A DNA stretch of 64,000 nt from Asaia bogorensis (GTDB lineage Bacteria > Pseudomonadota > Alphaproteobacteria > Acetobacterales > Acetobacteraceae), in contig CAMBMS010000006.1 of the NCBI GenBank assembly GCA_945868845.1, positions 1 to 64,000 on the forward strand. Reading direction: 5' to 3'. A program made the position numbers and the translations under genes. Below the pieces are notes generated by a model, which saw nothing but the letters and a program-made list of their open reading frames with translations, did no database searches and was not told where the DNA came from. Shown one piece after another: positions 44,937-54,737 of the stretch. Every line of letters starts with the position of its first letter. Position 1 is the stretch's first letter.

Positions 44937-45687
44937 CTAAGTCGTGATCAGTGGCCGGCCTCGCTGCGTGGCTGGGTCGGTCGGCATGCCCCAGACCGTG
45001 GTGCCGCGCAGACTGTTGCGCAGCATGCTCGCCAGAGAGGCGCAGCCCGATTTCAGCACGTGGATCGAGCAGTTTCGCTTTGCCCGCAATCGGCCATAGG
45101 TGCTGCGCCGCCTGCATGGCACATACTCGATGGCGACCACCTGGTAAAATATCGCGGCACGCACGGCCAAGCCATGTGGTAACCCGGTATATCCGCTTCG
45201 GCGATGCTGCTGCTCAGACTGAACCTAAAACATAAGATCCGGGTGCGCGATCCTGTAGCACGCGCCTTGTCGGATTATAACTACTTCGCCTGGGTTCTCT
45301 CTGTCGCCCAGCTTGGCGGCAATGGCATCGCCACGACCTCGCGATGGCGGCAGGGCAGCATGATTTCTTCGGCTATCTGACCTTTCAGAATGAGTATCGC
45401 GCCACCTATGGCAATGTCGCCGCGCGTTATGTGTTCGGCGGCGTGAAAGTGGGCGCGCCGTTGGCCTTCATCCGCAAACATTGTTTTTATATCGGCTCGA
45501 TCGAGCGGTTAGACCTGCTCCTGCATGCCCCGGGAGGGGAATTTGGCACGCGGCTGAACATGCGGCGCGACGCGAGGCAACCTCGCTGGGAGCATCCAAC
45601 CGGGCCGTCCTTGAACGCGTCTACGGCCGCGATATCGCGATCTATGAAGCGGTGCGCGCGCTGGAGATGAAATCTGGTCGATACTAG
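44937..45687 (+). pseudogene. mosaic of decayed genes, including a sulfotransferase-like tail
   Basis: From about 45337 a plus-strand frame gives QHDFFGYLTFQNEYRATYGN, VAARYVFGGVKVGAPLAFIR and IERLDLLLHAPGGEFGTRLN. After one frameshift near 45585 it continues NRAVLERVYGRDIAIYEAVR to a TAG at 45685-45687, resembling the end of a family 2 sulfotransferase. On the opposite strand at 44937-45071 another piece reads IHVLKSGCASLASMLRNSLR, like the phosphosulfate loop end of such a protein, in inverted orientation. The middle is unreadable. Nothing here looks functional. Confidence 0.5.
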
Positions 45688-45718
45688 GCCCTACCTGTGG
45701 GCAGCGCCCCACCCGGCA

Positions 45719-46030
45719 TCAATGCCCCGGATTGGCCTTGGCGAAAGCGGCCTTCTGCTCCGTCGTCGCCTCTTTCTGGTATTTCGCCTGCCATTCCTTA
45801 TAGGGCATGCCGTAGACGATCTCCCGCGCATCCGGATCGGCGATGCTTATGCCCTGTTCGGCGGCGCCCTCGCGATACCAGCGCGACAGGCAATTACGGC
45901 AGAAGCCAGTCAGATTCATCATATCGATATTCTGCACATCAGTGCGCTCGCGCAGATGCGCCACCAGCTTGCGGAAGGCGGCGGCCTCCAGTTCGGTCTG
46001 CGTTTCCTTTTCGAGCTTGGGGGTGGACAT
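45719..46030 (-). CDS. DUF1244-family protein
   Basis: This 103-residue protein fits the DUF1244 family: a helical N-terminus (LEKETQTELEAAAFRKLVAH), the conserved VQNIDMMNLTGFCRNCLSRW with a CxxC, and IVYGMPYKEWQAKYQKEATT. The function is unknown; the CxxC could bind a metal. It is a single gene on the minus strand between decayed sequence and the glycerate kinase. Confidence 0.85.
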   Translation of the reverse strand: MSTPKLEKETQTELEAAAFRKLVAHLRERTDVQNIDMMNLTGFCRNCLSRWYREGAAEQGISIADPDAREIVYGMPYKEWQAKYQKEATTEQKAAFAKANPGH

Positions 46031-46122
46031 CGCGATCTCCTATCTTCTGTGCGCGCGGCATAAGTGGTGCGCGCAATGTGGCTTAGCCATAGTAGCACGC
46101 GAAGAATTTGGAGACAGGGTAC

Positions 46123-47400
46123 ATGGGCTGGACCGATACCGAGGCGCGCGGCGCGCTGCGGCGGATTTTTGACGCTGCGGTGGCGGCGGCGGACCCGCGC
46201 CTGATCCTTGCCGCACATCTGCCGGCGACGCCACCGGGCGGGCGGATCGTGGTGGTTGGCTGTGGCAAGTCGGCTGCGGTCATGGCGGCTACGCTGGAGG
46301 ACGCCTGGCCGGACGTTGCGCTCACTGGCGTGGTGATCACCCGCTACGACCACGCCGTGCCGACACGGAAAATACGGGTAATCGAAGCATCGCATCCGGT
46401 GCCGGACGCGAATTCCGAGGCCGGCGCACGCGCCGTGCTGGCAGCGGTGCAAGGGCTGGGGCCGGACGATCTGGTGATCGCGCTGATCTCCGGCGGCGGC
46501 TCGGCGCTGATGGCGCTGCCGGCGCCGGGCCTGACCCTGACCGACAAGCAGGCGGTAAACCGCGCCCTGCTGGCCTCCGGCGCGACGATCACGGAGATGA
46601 ACGCCGTCCGTAAACATCTCTCCGCCATCAAGGGTGGGCGGCTAGCGACAGCGGCATTCCCGGCGCAAGTTTTTACCTTGGCCATATCGGACGTGCCGGG
46701 GGACGATCCGGGCGTAATCGCATCCGGCCCTACCGTGCCCGATGCGACAACGTTTGCCGACGCACGGGCGCTGGTGGCGCGCTGTGGAATTTCGTTGCCC
46801 GCGCATGTGGCGGCGCGGCTGGAGCAGGACGCGGACGAGACACCGAAACCCGGTAGCCTGGAGCGGGCGGAATTTCGCCTTATCGCCACCCCCGCCATGG
46901 CGCTCGCTCGAGCGGCGGAGGAAGCGCGCGGCCTGGGCCTCTTCCCAATCATCCTTGGCGACGCGCTAGAGGGAGAGTCACGCGAAATGGGCATCGTGAT
47001 GGCCGGTATCGCCCGCTCCATCCAGACCCATGGCCAGCCGGCGGCCGCACCGGCGATCCTGCTCTCGGGCGGCGAGACTACAGTTTCTATCGGCACCGGT
47101 TCCGCCGGTCGCGGCGGGCGCAACACCGAATTCCTACTCGGCTTAGCCATAGCGCTGGGTGGCACCCCAGGCATTTGGGCGGCGGCGGCCGACACGGACG
47201 GCATCGACGGCACCGAAGACGCGGCCGGCGCCATCGTCACTCCCGACACGCTGGCCCGCGCACTAACCCAAAATATAGACCCGCGCGCCACCCTGGCAGC
47301 CCATGACAGCTATGCCCTATTTGACGCGATCGGGGATCTCATACGCACCGGGCCGACCTTGACCAATGTGAACGATATTCGTGCCATTCTAGTGACCTAA
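46123..47400 (+). CDS. gckA: glycerate 2-kinase (MOFRL/GckA-TtuD family)
   Basis: This 425-residue protein has the DUF4147/MOFRL layout: VVVGCGKSAAVMAATLED, LVIALISGGGSALMALPAPG, NAVRKHLSAIKGGRLA, and the C-terminal MOFRL block SGGETTVSIGTGSAGRGGRN with AAADTDGIDGTEDAAGAIVT. It phosphorylates D-glycerate to 2-phosphoglycerate. GGAG at 46110-46113 precedes ATG 46123, chosen over TTG 46108. It is followed after 17 bases by pyruvate kinase, a known pairing that feeds glycerate into lower glycolysis. Confidence 0.93.
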   Translation: MGWTDTEARGALRRIFDAAVAAADPRLILAAHLPATPPGGRIVVVGCGKSAAVMAATLEDAWPDVALTGVVITRYDHAVPTRKIRVIEASHPVPDANSEAGARAVLAAVQGLGPDDLVIALISGGGSALMALPAPGLTLTDKQAVNRALLASGATITEMNAVRKHLSAIKGGRLATAAFPAQVFTLAISDVPGDDPGVIASGPTVPDATTFADARALVARCGISLPAHVAARLEQDADETPKPGSLERAEFRLIATPAMALARAAEEARGLGLFPIILGDALEGESREMGIVMAGIARSIQTHGQPAAAPAILLSGGETTVSIGTGSAGRGGRNTEFLLGLAIALGGTPGIWAAAADTDGIDGTEDAAGAIVTPDTLARALTQNIDPRATLAAHDSYALFDAIGDLIRTGPTLTNVNDIRAILVT

Positions 47401-47417
47401 ACGACAAAAGGCGAAAA

Positions 47418-48851
47418 ATGCCCTCCCGCCCGAGAATCCGCCGCCGCCGCCGCACCAAGATCATCGCCACCCTCGGCCCCGCCTCCGCCACGCCGGAAAT
47501 AATGGCGCGGCTGTTCCATGCCGGCGCCGATGTGTTTCGCTTGAATTTCTCCCACGGCACGCATGAGGATCACGCTGCCCGCATCGCGATGATCCGAGCG
47601 CTGGAGGAAAAAACCGGTCGCCCGATCGGCATCCTGGCCGATGTGCAGGGACCGAAACTGCGCATCGGCACATTCAGCGGCGGGCGTGTACATTTGCAAA
47701 CCGGACATACATTCCGCCTCGACCTGAATGCCACGCCAGGTGATGCCAGGCGGGTTAATCTGCCGCATCCGGAAATTATTTCCGCCGCCACCATTGGCTC
47801 CACCCTGCTGCTCGATGATGGCAAGTTACGCCTACGCGTCGTCCACAAGCGCGCCGATGCGCTGGAGACCGAAGTGGTGGTCGGCGGCCAGCTTTCGGAT
47901 CGGAAGGGCGTAAATGTCCCTGATGTGGTGCTGCCGATCCCGGCGCTGACGGCAAAAGATCGCGCTGATCTGGAATTCGCGCTGAACCATGGCGTGAACT
48001 ATATCGGCCTCTCCTTCGTGCAACGCCCCGAGGACGTGGCGGAGGCGCGACAAATTATTGCTGGCCGCGCCTGGATCATGGTGAAGCTGGAAAAACCGCA
48101 GGCGCTGGAAAACCTGGACGCGATCCTGGCCCTGACCGACGCGGTGATGGTGGCGCGCGGCGATCTCGGCGTCGAACTACCGCCCGAGGAGGTGCCGCTG
48201 GCGCAAAAGCGCATCGTCCGCGCCGCCCGCCAGCTGGGCAAGCCGGTGGTGATAGCGACTCAGATGCTGGAATCCATGATCACCACGCCGACGCCGACGC
48301 GTGCCGAGGCCTCCGATGTTGCTACGGCGGTGTTCGATGGTGCCGACGCGGTGATGCTGTCGGGCGAAACCGCCGCCGGGCAGTTCCCGTTCGAGGCGGT
48401 GAACATCATGGACCGCATCGTCGCCCGCGTGGAGCAGGACCAGGACTGGCGGGTGGCGATGGATGCCAAACGGCCGGAGCCGGAACACGCGGTAGCAGAT
48501 GCGATCGCCGCGGCGACGCGTCAGGTAGCCCACACGATCGCCGCGCGGGCAATTGTCGGCTTTACCTTCACCGGTGGCACTGTGTTGCGCATGGCGCGGG
48601 AACGCCCGCCCAGCCCGGTGATCGGCCTGACTCCGCTGGTTGACACTGCGCGCCGCCTCGCCGTGGTGTGGGGGGTGCATGCGGTCGTCTCGCCCGATGT
48701 GCATTCCCTGACGGAGGCCGTCACCCGCGCCTGCCGCGTCGCGCTGACGGAAGGCTTCGCGCAGCGTGGCGAGGCAATCGTGGTGACCGCCGGCGTTCCG
48801 TTCGGCCAGTCCGGCACTACCAACGCGTTGCGCGTGGCCACGGTGAAATAA
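47418..48851 (+). CDS. pyk: pyruvate kinase
   Basis: This 477-residue enzyme converts PEP and ADP to pyruvate and ATP. It has RRRTKIIATLGPASATPEIM, FRLNFSHGTHEDH, ILADVQGPKLRIG, the catalytic stretch IMVKLEKPQALENLDAILAL, DAVMVARGDLGVELP and TQMLESMITTPTPTRAEASD, then the C-terminal allosteric domain. It is cotranscribed with gckA upstream; together they run glycerate to pyruvate with enolase supplied elsewhere. Confidence 0.97.
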   Translation: MPSRPRIRRRRRTKIIATLGPASATPEIMARLFHAGADVFRLNFSHGTHEDHAARIAMIRALEEKTGRPIGILADVQGPKLRIGTFSGGRVHLQTGHTFRLDLNATPGDARRVNLPHPEIISAATIGSTLLLDDGKLRLRVVHKRADALETEVVVGGQLSDRKGVNVPDVVLPIPALTAKDRADLEFALNHGVNYIGLSFVQRPEDVAEARQIIAGRAWIMVKLEKPQALENLDAILALTDAVMVARGDLGVELPPEEVPLAQKRIVRAARQLGKPVVIATQMLESMITTPTPTRAEASDVATAVFDGADAVMLSGETAAGQFPFEAVNIMDRIVARVEQDQDWRVAMDAKRPEPEHAVADAIAAATRQVAHTIAARAIVGFTFTGGTVLRMARERPPSPVIGLTPLVDTARRLAVVWGVHAVVSPDVHSLTEAVTRACRVALTEGFAQRGEAIVVTAGVPFGQSGTTNALRVATVK

Positions 48852-48929
48852 GTGCGCGTTAAATCCTTGTGGAAACGCCGCGCCTCCCGCACCTTGCCAA
48901 AGAGGCCCCCACACCCGTTCCACCGGCAA

Positions 48930-49571
48930 GGATTGGTCGATGCTCGCAACATCCATCGCCCTCCGACTGGCCCGCCGCTTGGCTCACCGCGCATCAGGGC
49001 TGGCGTATGGCGATGCGGTCGGCTGTCATCGGCGTAGGAGTCTACACCCTTTTTTTTATTCTGCCCGCGCGCGACGGGCCGACCGATATCGACCTCGCGC
49101 GCCCTATTGCAAAGACCGCATTCAGCCGCCCGTCATGCCATCCGCCGGCAATGCGATCACCCTCAGCCACGCGACCTTGCGCAAGGCAGCGGTGACTCGA
49201 ATTTTCTGGGTGCTAGCCGGCACGCTCTTCATCTGCGGCCTGTCCACTACAAGTGGTTATCAACCAGCATTCATTCCGTTCTGCACCGATAATAGCGTCG
49301 GCACCGTCGCCGCGGCCTCGTTCCTGGCGATGATAGGGGCATCCAATTTCACTGGCATTATCTGCTCCGGCTGGCTGTCGGACCACTTCGATAATCGTAT
49401 GGTGCTGGCGTGCTATTACGGCTTTCGCGGCTTGTCGCCGGCCTGCTGCGCGATGCCTATTCCACCTACCTGCCCGCCTATTTCGCCCAAAATATTGTCT
49501 GCCTGATCGCCACCATCGCCGTCTACAACGTGGGCTATATCCGTATCGCGACCACCCACACAGTGAGGTAA
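48930..49571 (+). pseudogene. MFS transporter, frameshifted and internally deleted
   Basis: Pieces of a major-facilitator protein are readable in different frames: WLTAHQGWRMAMRSAVIGVG then VYTLFFILPARDGPTDIDLA, next AVTRIFWVLAGTLFICGLST and SVGTVAAASFLAMIGASNFT, then LSDHFDNRMVLACYYGFRGL, and after a deletion LLRDAYSTYLPAYFAQNIVC to a TAA at 49569-49571. Several helices between the last two blocks are missing. It ends two bases before the next gene, which suggests they once shared a transcript. Confidence 0.78.
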
Positions 49572-49573
49572 AA

Positions 49574-50383
49574 ATGGAAATCCAGCAAATCACCGACCTG
49601 CGTGATGAAGCCGATGAACTGGCGCGCCTACTGGCCACGCTCGCACCGTCCGACTGGGACCGTCCGACCCTGTTCAAACAATGGACGATCAACGATGTCG
49701 TACAGCATTTGCACATCGCTGATGTTATGGCCTTCAACTCCGTCACCGACCCAGATGGCTATGATGCGCTGATGGCGGATATCGACGCGCAGCGCGCTAA
49801 GGGCCTGACCCGCGTACAGGAAACCCGCCAGCGCCTGGGCGATCTGAAAGGCGAGAAATTGTGTGCGCACTGGCTTACTTACCTGGCCGGTCTGTGTGAC
49901 GCCCTGGCAAACCGCGACCCAAGAGACCGTCTAAAATGGCCCGGTCCCGGCATGGGCGTGCGCATGTTCACCACCGCGCGACAGATGGAAACCTGGGCGC
50001 ATGGCCAGGCAATTTACGATCTGGTGGGCGTCGATCGCCCCCCCGTATTACCGCGCTTGCGCAACATCGCCGAGATCGGCGCGCGTACCTTCGCCTGGGC
50101 CTATCGCAATCGCGGCCTCGAAGTGCCCGTGGATGCCCCCTATATCCGGCTCACCACGCCCTTCGGAGATGTCTGGGAATGGCATACGCCATCGGATACA
50201 AATGCCATGACTGGCGATGCGCTAAGTTTCTGCCAGGCCGTCACGCAAATCCGCAACGCCGCCGACACCAACTTAACGATAACCGGGGAAACCGCGCGCT
50301 ACTGGATGCGCATCGTGCAATGCTTCGCCGGCCCGCCAGAGACGCCCCCGGCGCTGGGATCGCGTCACAAGTCTGCCATGTGA
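49574..50383 (+). CDS. TIGR03084/DinB-like metal-binding family protein
   Basis: This 269-residue protein has the mycothiol-dependent maleylpyruvate isomerase-type N-terminal four-helix fold: EIQQITDLRDEADELARLLA, FKQWTINDVVQHLHIADVMA (metal-site His) and FTTARQMETWAHGQAIYDLV (ExxxH). The C-terminal domain includes FAWAYRNRGLEVPVDAPYIR. The pattern matches the TIGR03084 family of uncharacterised metal-dependent proteins. It starts just after the dead transporter. Confidence 0.8.
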   Translation: MEIQQITDLRDEADELARLLATLAPSDWDRPTLFKQWTINDVVQHLHIADVMAFNSVTDPDGYDALMADIDAQRAKGLTRVQETRQRLGDLKGEKLCAHWLTYLAGLCDALANRDPRDRLKWPGPGMGVRMFTTARQMETWAHGQAIYDLVGVDRPPVLPRLRNIAEIGARTFAWAYRNRGLEVPVDAPYIRLTTPFGDVWEWHTPSDTNAMTGDALSFCQAVTQIRNAADTNLTITGETARYWMRIVQCFAGPPETPPALGSRHKSAM

Positions 50384-50452
50384 AGACCGCCGTCGCCCCC
50401 CCTATCACCGGAAATTTGACGATTTGCTGCATGCCTACCGTGACAGTGCGCG

Positions 50453-50835
50453 GTGTTGGATATTGGCGCCGATGGGGGCATAGTCGACGCTTATTCCCGC
50501 CTGATCTATCCAGACATCGCGCTGGTCTGCGTGGAGTCCCATCCGGCAACTCACGCCATTCTGGAGCGCAACGCCACCATGATCGGCAATTGCCAGGTGC
50601 TGTAGTTTCGTTGCAACATATCATTCAGATTGGGGTCTTCTATCTAGGCGACAGCAGCGAAGAAAATTCGATGGGCATCCTGCCAGATCGAGCTGGTCGG
50701 CTTCTGATGCTGGATTCGGCAACCATGGCCATGATGTTGTCGCAGTAGGATTTCTAAATCATTAAAATTGACCCTGAAGGTACTGAAAGTTCCATAATAC
50801 TGAGCCTGCGTGCGCAGCTGGCGTCGTGGCAATGA
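50453..50835 (+). pseudogene. FkbM-family methyltransferase remnant
   Basis: The frame from GTG 50453 reads VLDIGADGGIVDAYSRLIYP and VESHPATHAILERNATMIGN before a TAG. After a shift it continues FYLGDSSEENSMGILPDRAG, then stops at TAG and TAA, then IIKIDPEGTESSIIL before TGA 50833-50835. The VLDIGAxxG, E.HP and IKIDxEGxE motifs identify an FkbM-type SAM methyltransferase. It has at least three stops and a frameshift. The 170 bases after it show no gene and should carry the promoter of the lactonase-like gene. Confidence 0.78.
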
Positions 50836-51003
50836 CTTTACTAAAATTTCACAGGGACATGGATCGGTGGGTTATGGGTGCGATTCTGACGGTAATGCAT
50901 TTTCTCCGACAGGCTAGCGTCATGTTGCCACATCAGAGCGTAGTATGCTTCGTGCACCAATCCCATGTGCATGCCATTTCTCCCTATCAGTCGTTACCCT
51001 GAG

Positions 51004-52002
51004 ATGTTCATATATGTCGGCTGCGGTGATGGCGAAGGTCTGCGCGTTTACCAGGCGAACAATGCCTATACATCCTGGCAAACGGTGCAGCATCTGCCAA
51101 TGGAAGATCCCTTGGTGCGCTTCGTTCCATACGCGAATAAAAAAATGCTTTATTGCCTGCATGCGGTACGTCCACTCGTCAGCGCCTTCGCCATCGATCC
51201 GCATACGGGAAAACTGCGCCTAGTGAACCGGGTCAATGCGGGCGGGCTGCATCCCGCGGGCGCGGCATTAAGCCGCGACGGAGGCTTTCTCCTGGTCGCC
51301 CATGCCGATAGCCCGCATCTGGGTATCATTCCGCTCGCCGCCGATGGCGCGTTATGTCCTGCCAAGCCGACAATCACTCTGCCCGGCCAGGCCCGCGCGC
51401 TAGACGTAACGATGGCCCCGAACGGGCGCTTTGCTATCATCACCGATGCGGGCGAAAACAAACTCTGCGTGCTGCGTTTCGACCCCACTTCCGGCCTGGC
51501 CAACCAGCACCAAGTCATCCGCGCCCGCCTCGGTGACGCGCCGCATCGGGCAGTATTCCATCCCACCATGCCCCTGCTTTATGTCAGCAACAAAGGCAAC
51601 TCCACCGTCACCGCATATCACTGGAACGCTATCGAGGGACGTATCAGCTTTGCGCAATCGATTCGTACCATTCCGTCCGATTGGAACAACATAAATATCG
51701 CGGCCGATATCACGATCAGTCCGGATGGACGCTATCTTTATTTGGCCAATCTGGGTCATGACAGCATAGTAATTTTTGCCATCCAACCTGGGCGCGGAAA
51801 ACTGTTCATGCGCGCGCGTGAAGCCCCTGGCCACACGCCGCACGGCTTAGCGTGGTCTACTGACGGCACAAATTTTCTAGTCGCCAATCGCGACGGAAAT
51901 AGCATCGCTCGCTATGGCGTTATTCTCGCCAATGGTATGCTGACCCGTCAGGAACCCAATATCTCGGTCCCTCAGCCCACCGCCATTGCATGGATCGATT
52001 AA
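51004..52002 (+). CDS. lactonase-type seven-bladed beta-propeller protein
   Basis: This 332-residue protein resembles the 6-phosphogluconolactonase (YbhE/PgL) propeller family. It has repeats such as VSAFAIDPHTGKLRLVNRVN, GGLHPAGAALSRDGGFLLVA, PHRAVFHPTMPLLYVSNKGN, ADITISPDGRYLYLANLGHD and TPHGLAWSTDGTNFLVANRD. The start is ATG 51004 (MFIYVGCGDGEG) with a weak ribosome site. No signal peptide is evident. Members hydrolyse lactones of sugars, but many are uncharacterised. Confidence 0.8.
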   Translation: MFIYVGCGDGEGLRVYQANNAYTSWQTVQHLPMEDPLVRFVPYANKKMLYCLHAVRPLVSAFAIDPHTGKLRLVNRVNAGGLHPAGAALSRDGGFLLVAHADSPHLGIIPLAADGALCPAKPTITLPGQARALDVTMAPNGRFAIITDAGENKLCVLRFDPTSGLANQHQVIRARLGDAPHRAVFHPTMPLLYVSNKGNSTVTAYHWNAIEGRISFAQSIRTIPSDWNNINIAADITISPDGRYLYLANLGHDSIVIFAIQPGRGKLFMRAREAPGHTPHGLAWSTDGTNFLVANRDGNSIARYGVILANGMLTRQEPNISVPQPTAIAWID

Positions 52003-52055
52003 GCTCAGATTTCCGGGATGGTATCGAATTCCCCTGTACGGTTCGTTGGAATTTG

Positions 52056-52733
52056 GTATGAATTTCAGTGTATTGTTGGCAGACGGAGCACGCGATCATG
52101 GAACACCCAGTGGGTGAACCAGATAACGCGGCCTTCGCCAATCCCGAGATCTATGAATTTCTGGAAGCGGAGAGCTACAAATACACCATCCGGCTGCCGG
52201 CCAATGCGGTATTGCAGGAGAGCATCACTTAGTTGCTGACGCGTCCGCTCGGGCGGCCATCACTGGAGGTGCGCCGCTACCAGGCTAGCTTCAGCTACCA
52301 AGCAAAGTCATAGAACAAGCCGCGCCGGGTGGTCGCCAAGGCCGAATGGCATCCGGGCGCGCTGTGTCCATGCGTCGGCTTCATTGTGACCAACAGGACC
52401 CGCCCGGCCAAGTGGATCATCGCCTTCTACAACCAGCGCAGCACGGCGGAGCAATATATCAAGGAAGGCAAGAGCGGGGCCATCTGGACGCGGCTATCCC
52501 GTAAGCGGTTTACCGCCAACGCCGTGCGGCTGCAGCTGCATGCTTTGGCCTACAATCTGGCCAACTTCCTGTGCACCCTGGCGCCGCCGGAAGCCGTGAA
52601 GTATTGGTCGCTGACGACGCTGCGAGATCGTCTGGTGAAGATTAGCGCCAAAATTGTTCGGCTCGCCCGGTCGGTTACGTTTCAGCTGGCCGAGGTGATG
52701 ATCTCACGCAGGTTGTTCCAGCCCATCCTGTGA
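52056..52733 (+). mobile_element. IS1380-family transposase C-terminal remnant
   Basis: The frame beginning near 52098 reads EHPVGEPDNAAFANPEIYEF and YTIRLPANAVLQESIT, a TAG, VRRYQASFSYQAKS, a second TAG near 52312, then AEWHPGALCPCVGFIVTN, IIAFYNQRSTAEQYIKEGKS, RLQLHALAYNLANFLCTLAP and TFQLAEVMISRRLFQPIL to the stop at 52731-52733. This is the C-terminal half of an IS1380-type transposase with two stops and no N-terminus. The next 270 bases before the AroQ-like gene show no gene; they may include the IS end and the promoter. Confidence 0.85.
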
Positions 52734-53003
52734 GCGATTGCGGCGCTTCGCCCCCCAGCGCCGGCCCGATGTTGGGGAGGGCCGTATCTCCGTAAGGTTG
52801 TCTGGACGCTCACAGGAGGCGCGCGTCCCAACGCAGACCTGCGGGCCAGGGTTGCCGGCGGCGGAGCACCCCTCGACAATTCGGCAAGGCTCCAGCTTAC
52901 ATCCGGGAACTGGCACGGTGCGGCTAAAGCCCGATCATGCACGCTTGACCATCCTTCGCGCGTCGCTACCTTAGCCGACAACAATCATTACGGAACTTGA
53001 AAA

Positions 53004-53435
53004 ATGCCCAAAATCCTCGTCATCCACGGTGCCGGCATGAACATGCGCGGCAAGGCGCAGGTCGAGACCTTCGGCCCCATGACGCTTTCCGAATACGACA
53101 CCAAGATCCGAGCCTTTGCCGCTGAGCTTGGCGTGGAGGTCGAAATCTTTCACTCAAACATCGAGGGTGAGATCATCAACAAAATCTACGCCGCGCATGA
53201 GGAAGGCGTCATCGGCGCCCTCTTCAACCCCGCCGGCTTCACCACCGGATACCGCTCGCTCAACGCCGCCATCACGCAGGTAAACTTCCCCACCATCGAG
53301 GTCCACATGTCCAACCCGGCCAAGCGCGGCACCAATTCCGAAATTCTCGCCGCCAGCCTCGGCGGAATCTCTGGCTTTGGCATTGCCGGCTACGCCCTCG
53401 GACTCCGCGGCCTGCGCGATCGCAACAAAACCTGA
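53004..53435 (+). CDS. AroQ-like (type II dehydroquinase family) protein, divergent
   Basis: This 143-residue protein has the size and fold pattern of type II 3-dehydroquinate dehydratase: ILVIHGAGMNMRGKAQVETF, EIFHSNIEGEIINKIY, ALFNPAGFTTGYRSLNAAIT, IEVHMSNPAKRG and GISGFGIAGYALGL. Key differences are visible: the NGPNLN signature reads HGAGMN, the catalytic Tyr before the flexible-lid Gly is Phe (ETFGPMTL), and SNHEGE reads SNIEGE. The His of EVHMSN is kept. It may be a non-shikimate paralogue. Confidence 0.8.
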   Translation: MPKILVIHGAGMNMRGKAQVETFGPMTLSEYDTKIRAFAAELGVEVEIFHSNIEGEIINKIYAAHEEGVIGALFNPAGFTTGYRSLNAAITQVNFPTIEVHMSNPAKRGTNSEILAASLGGISGFGIAGYALGLRGLRDRNKT

Positions 53436-53533
53436 TACAACATGCCGCACTGCCTCCTTCTCGGCATCAGCAGGTTCGCCGCGGCTCGTTATCGTGATGG
53501 CGATCCTCGCCCCGCCCGAATGGAATTGACCCC

Positions 53534-54736
53534 ATGAACCGCGACCGCGCGCATTTCCTGCTTCTCAATATCGGCCATTTCCTCGACCATCTTTTTACCC
53601 TGGTCTTCGCCACCATTGCGGCGCTGACCCTCTCGCGCGAATGGAATGCCGACTACGCCACCCTCCTCGCCTACGCTACCCCGGGATTTTTCGCCTTTGG
53701 CTTGTTCGCCCTGCCCGCCGGCTGGCTGGCCGACCGCTGGAGCCGCGACGGCATGATGGTCGTCTTCTTCATAGGCATCGGCTTTTCCTCCATCGCCACC
53801 GGCTTCGCCTCCACGCCCTTGCAACTCGGCATCGGCCTGTTCTGCATCGGCATCTTTGCCGCCATCTATCACCCGGTCGGCCTTGCCATCGTCACCGCGC
53901 GCTGGCGTAATACCGGCATCCGCATCGCGGTCAATGGCGTGTTTGGCAATCTCGGCGTCGGCGGCGCCGCATTGATCGCCGGCGCACTGATCGACCACAG
54001 TGACTGGCGCGGCGCCTTCATAGCGCCAGGCATTTTTTCCATTATCCTCGGCATTCTCTACGCCGCGCTGCGCTGGCCAGAACTGAACACCAACACGGCG
54101 TCGAGAACCGCCACCGCGGAAACGGTCATCAGCCCAACGATGAAAGGCATTCTCCTGCGCGTCTCCATCATCGTCTTCGCCACCACCGCGCTCTCCTCCA
54201 TTATCTTCCAGTCCACTACCTTCGCCCTGCCGAAAATTCTCGACGAACGCCTGCAAGACCTCGCCCGCTATCTGCGCGACGGCGAGGCCGCCACCACCAT
54301 CGGCAGCCTCGCCTTTCTCGTCTTCGCCACCGCCTCCATGGCGCAACTGATCGTCGGTAAATTATTAGACCGCCTCGGCGCCCGCCCGGTCTTCATCACC
54401 GTCGCCATCATCCAGATCATCTTCTTCGCTCTCATGCCTGGCCTGCACGATACCTACGCCCTCGCAGTCGCTCTCGGCTTCATGCTCGGCGCCTTCGGCC
54501 AGATCCCCATCAACGACTACCTAATCGGCAAAATGGCCAGCGGCCCGCAACGCGCCTCCATTTACGGCATCCGCTACGTCGTCAGCTTCACAACCCTCGC
54601 TGCGGCCCTGCCTCTGATCGCCCTCGTCCATGCCAACTGGGGCTTCGATACCCTCTTCCTCATCCTTGCCACCACCGCCACCCTCATTCTTGCCATCGTC
54701 ATCCGCCTGCCCCGCCAAATGCCAGTGATGAGTTAA
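53534..54736 (+). CDS. MFS transporter
   Basis: This 400-residue protein has about twelve membrane helices of the major facilitator type, starting HFLLLNIGHFLDHLFTLVFA, with the loop motif GWLADRWSRDGM after helix 2 and a second-half counterpart VGKLLDRLGARPVF. The FAAIYHPVGLAIVTARWRNT segment resembles the Fsr/organic-compound exporter group, but the substrate is unknown. It starts about 100 bases after the AroQ-like gene and may share its transcript. Confidence 0.88.
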   Translation: MNRDRAHFLLLNIGHFLDHLFTLVFATIAALTLSREWNADYATLLAYATPGFFAFGLFALPAGWLADRWSRDGMMVVFFIGIGFSSIATGFASTPLQLGIGLFCIGIFAAIYHPVGLAIVTARWRNTGIRIAVNGVFGNLGVGGAALIAGALIDHSDWRGAFIAPGIFSIILGILYAALRWPELNTNTASRTATAETVISPTMKGILLRVSIIVFATTALSSIIFQSTTFALPKILDERLQDLARYLRDGEAATTIGSLAFLVFATASMAQLIVGKLLDRLGARPVFITVAIIQIIFFALMPGLHDTYALAVALGFMLGAFGQIPINDYLIGKMASGPQRASIYGIRYVVSFTTLAAALPLIALVHANWGFDTLFLILATTATLILAIVIRLPRQMPVMS

Positions 54737-54737
54737 G

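Noticed and set aside
53489-54346. 285-residue Gly/Glu-rich minus-strand frame
   Set aside because: It is a shadow of the MFS transporter gene and has no family features.
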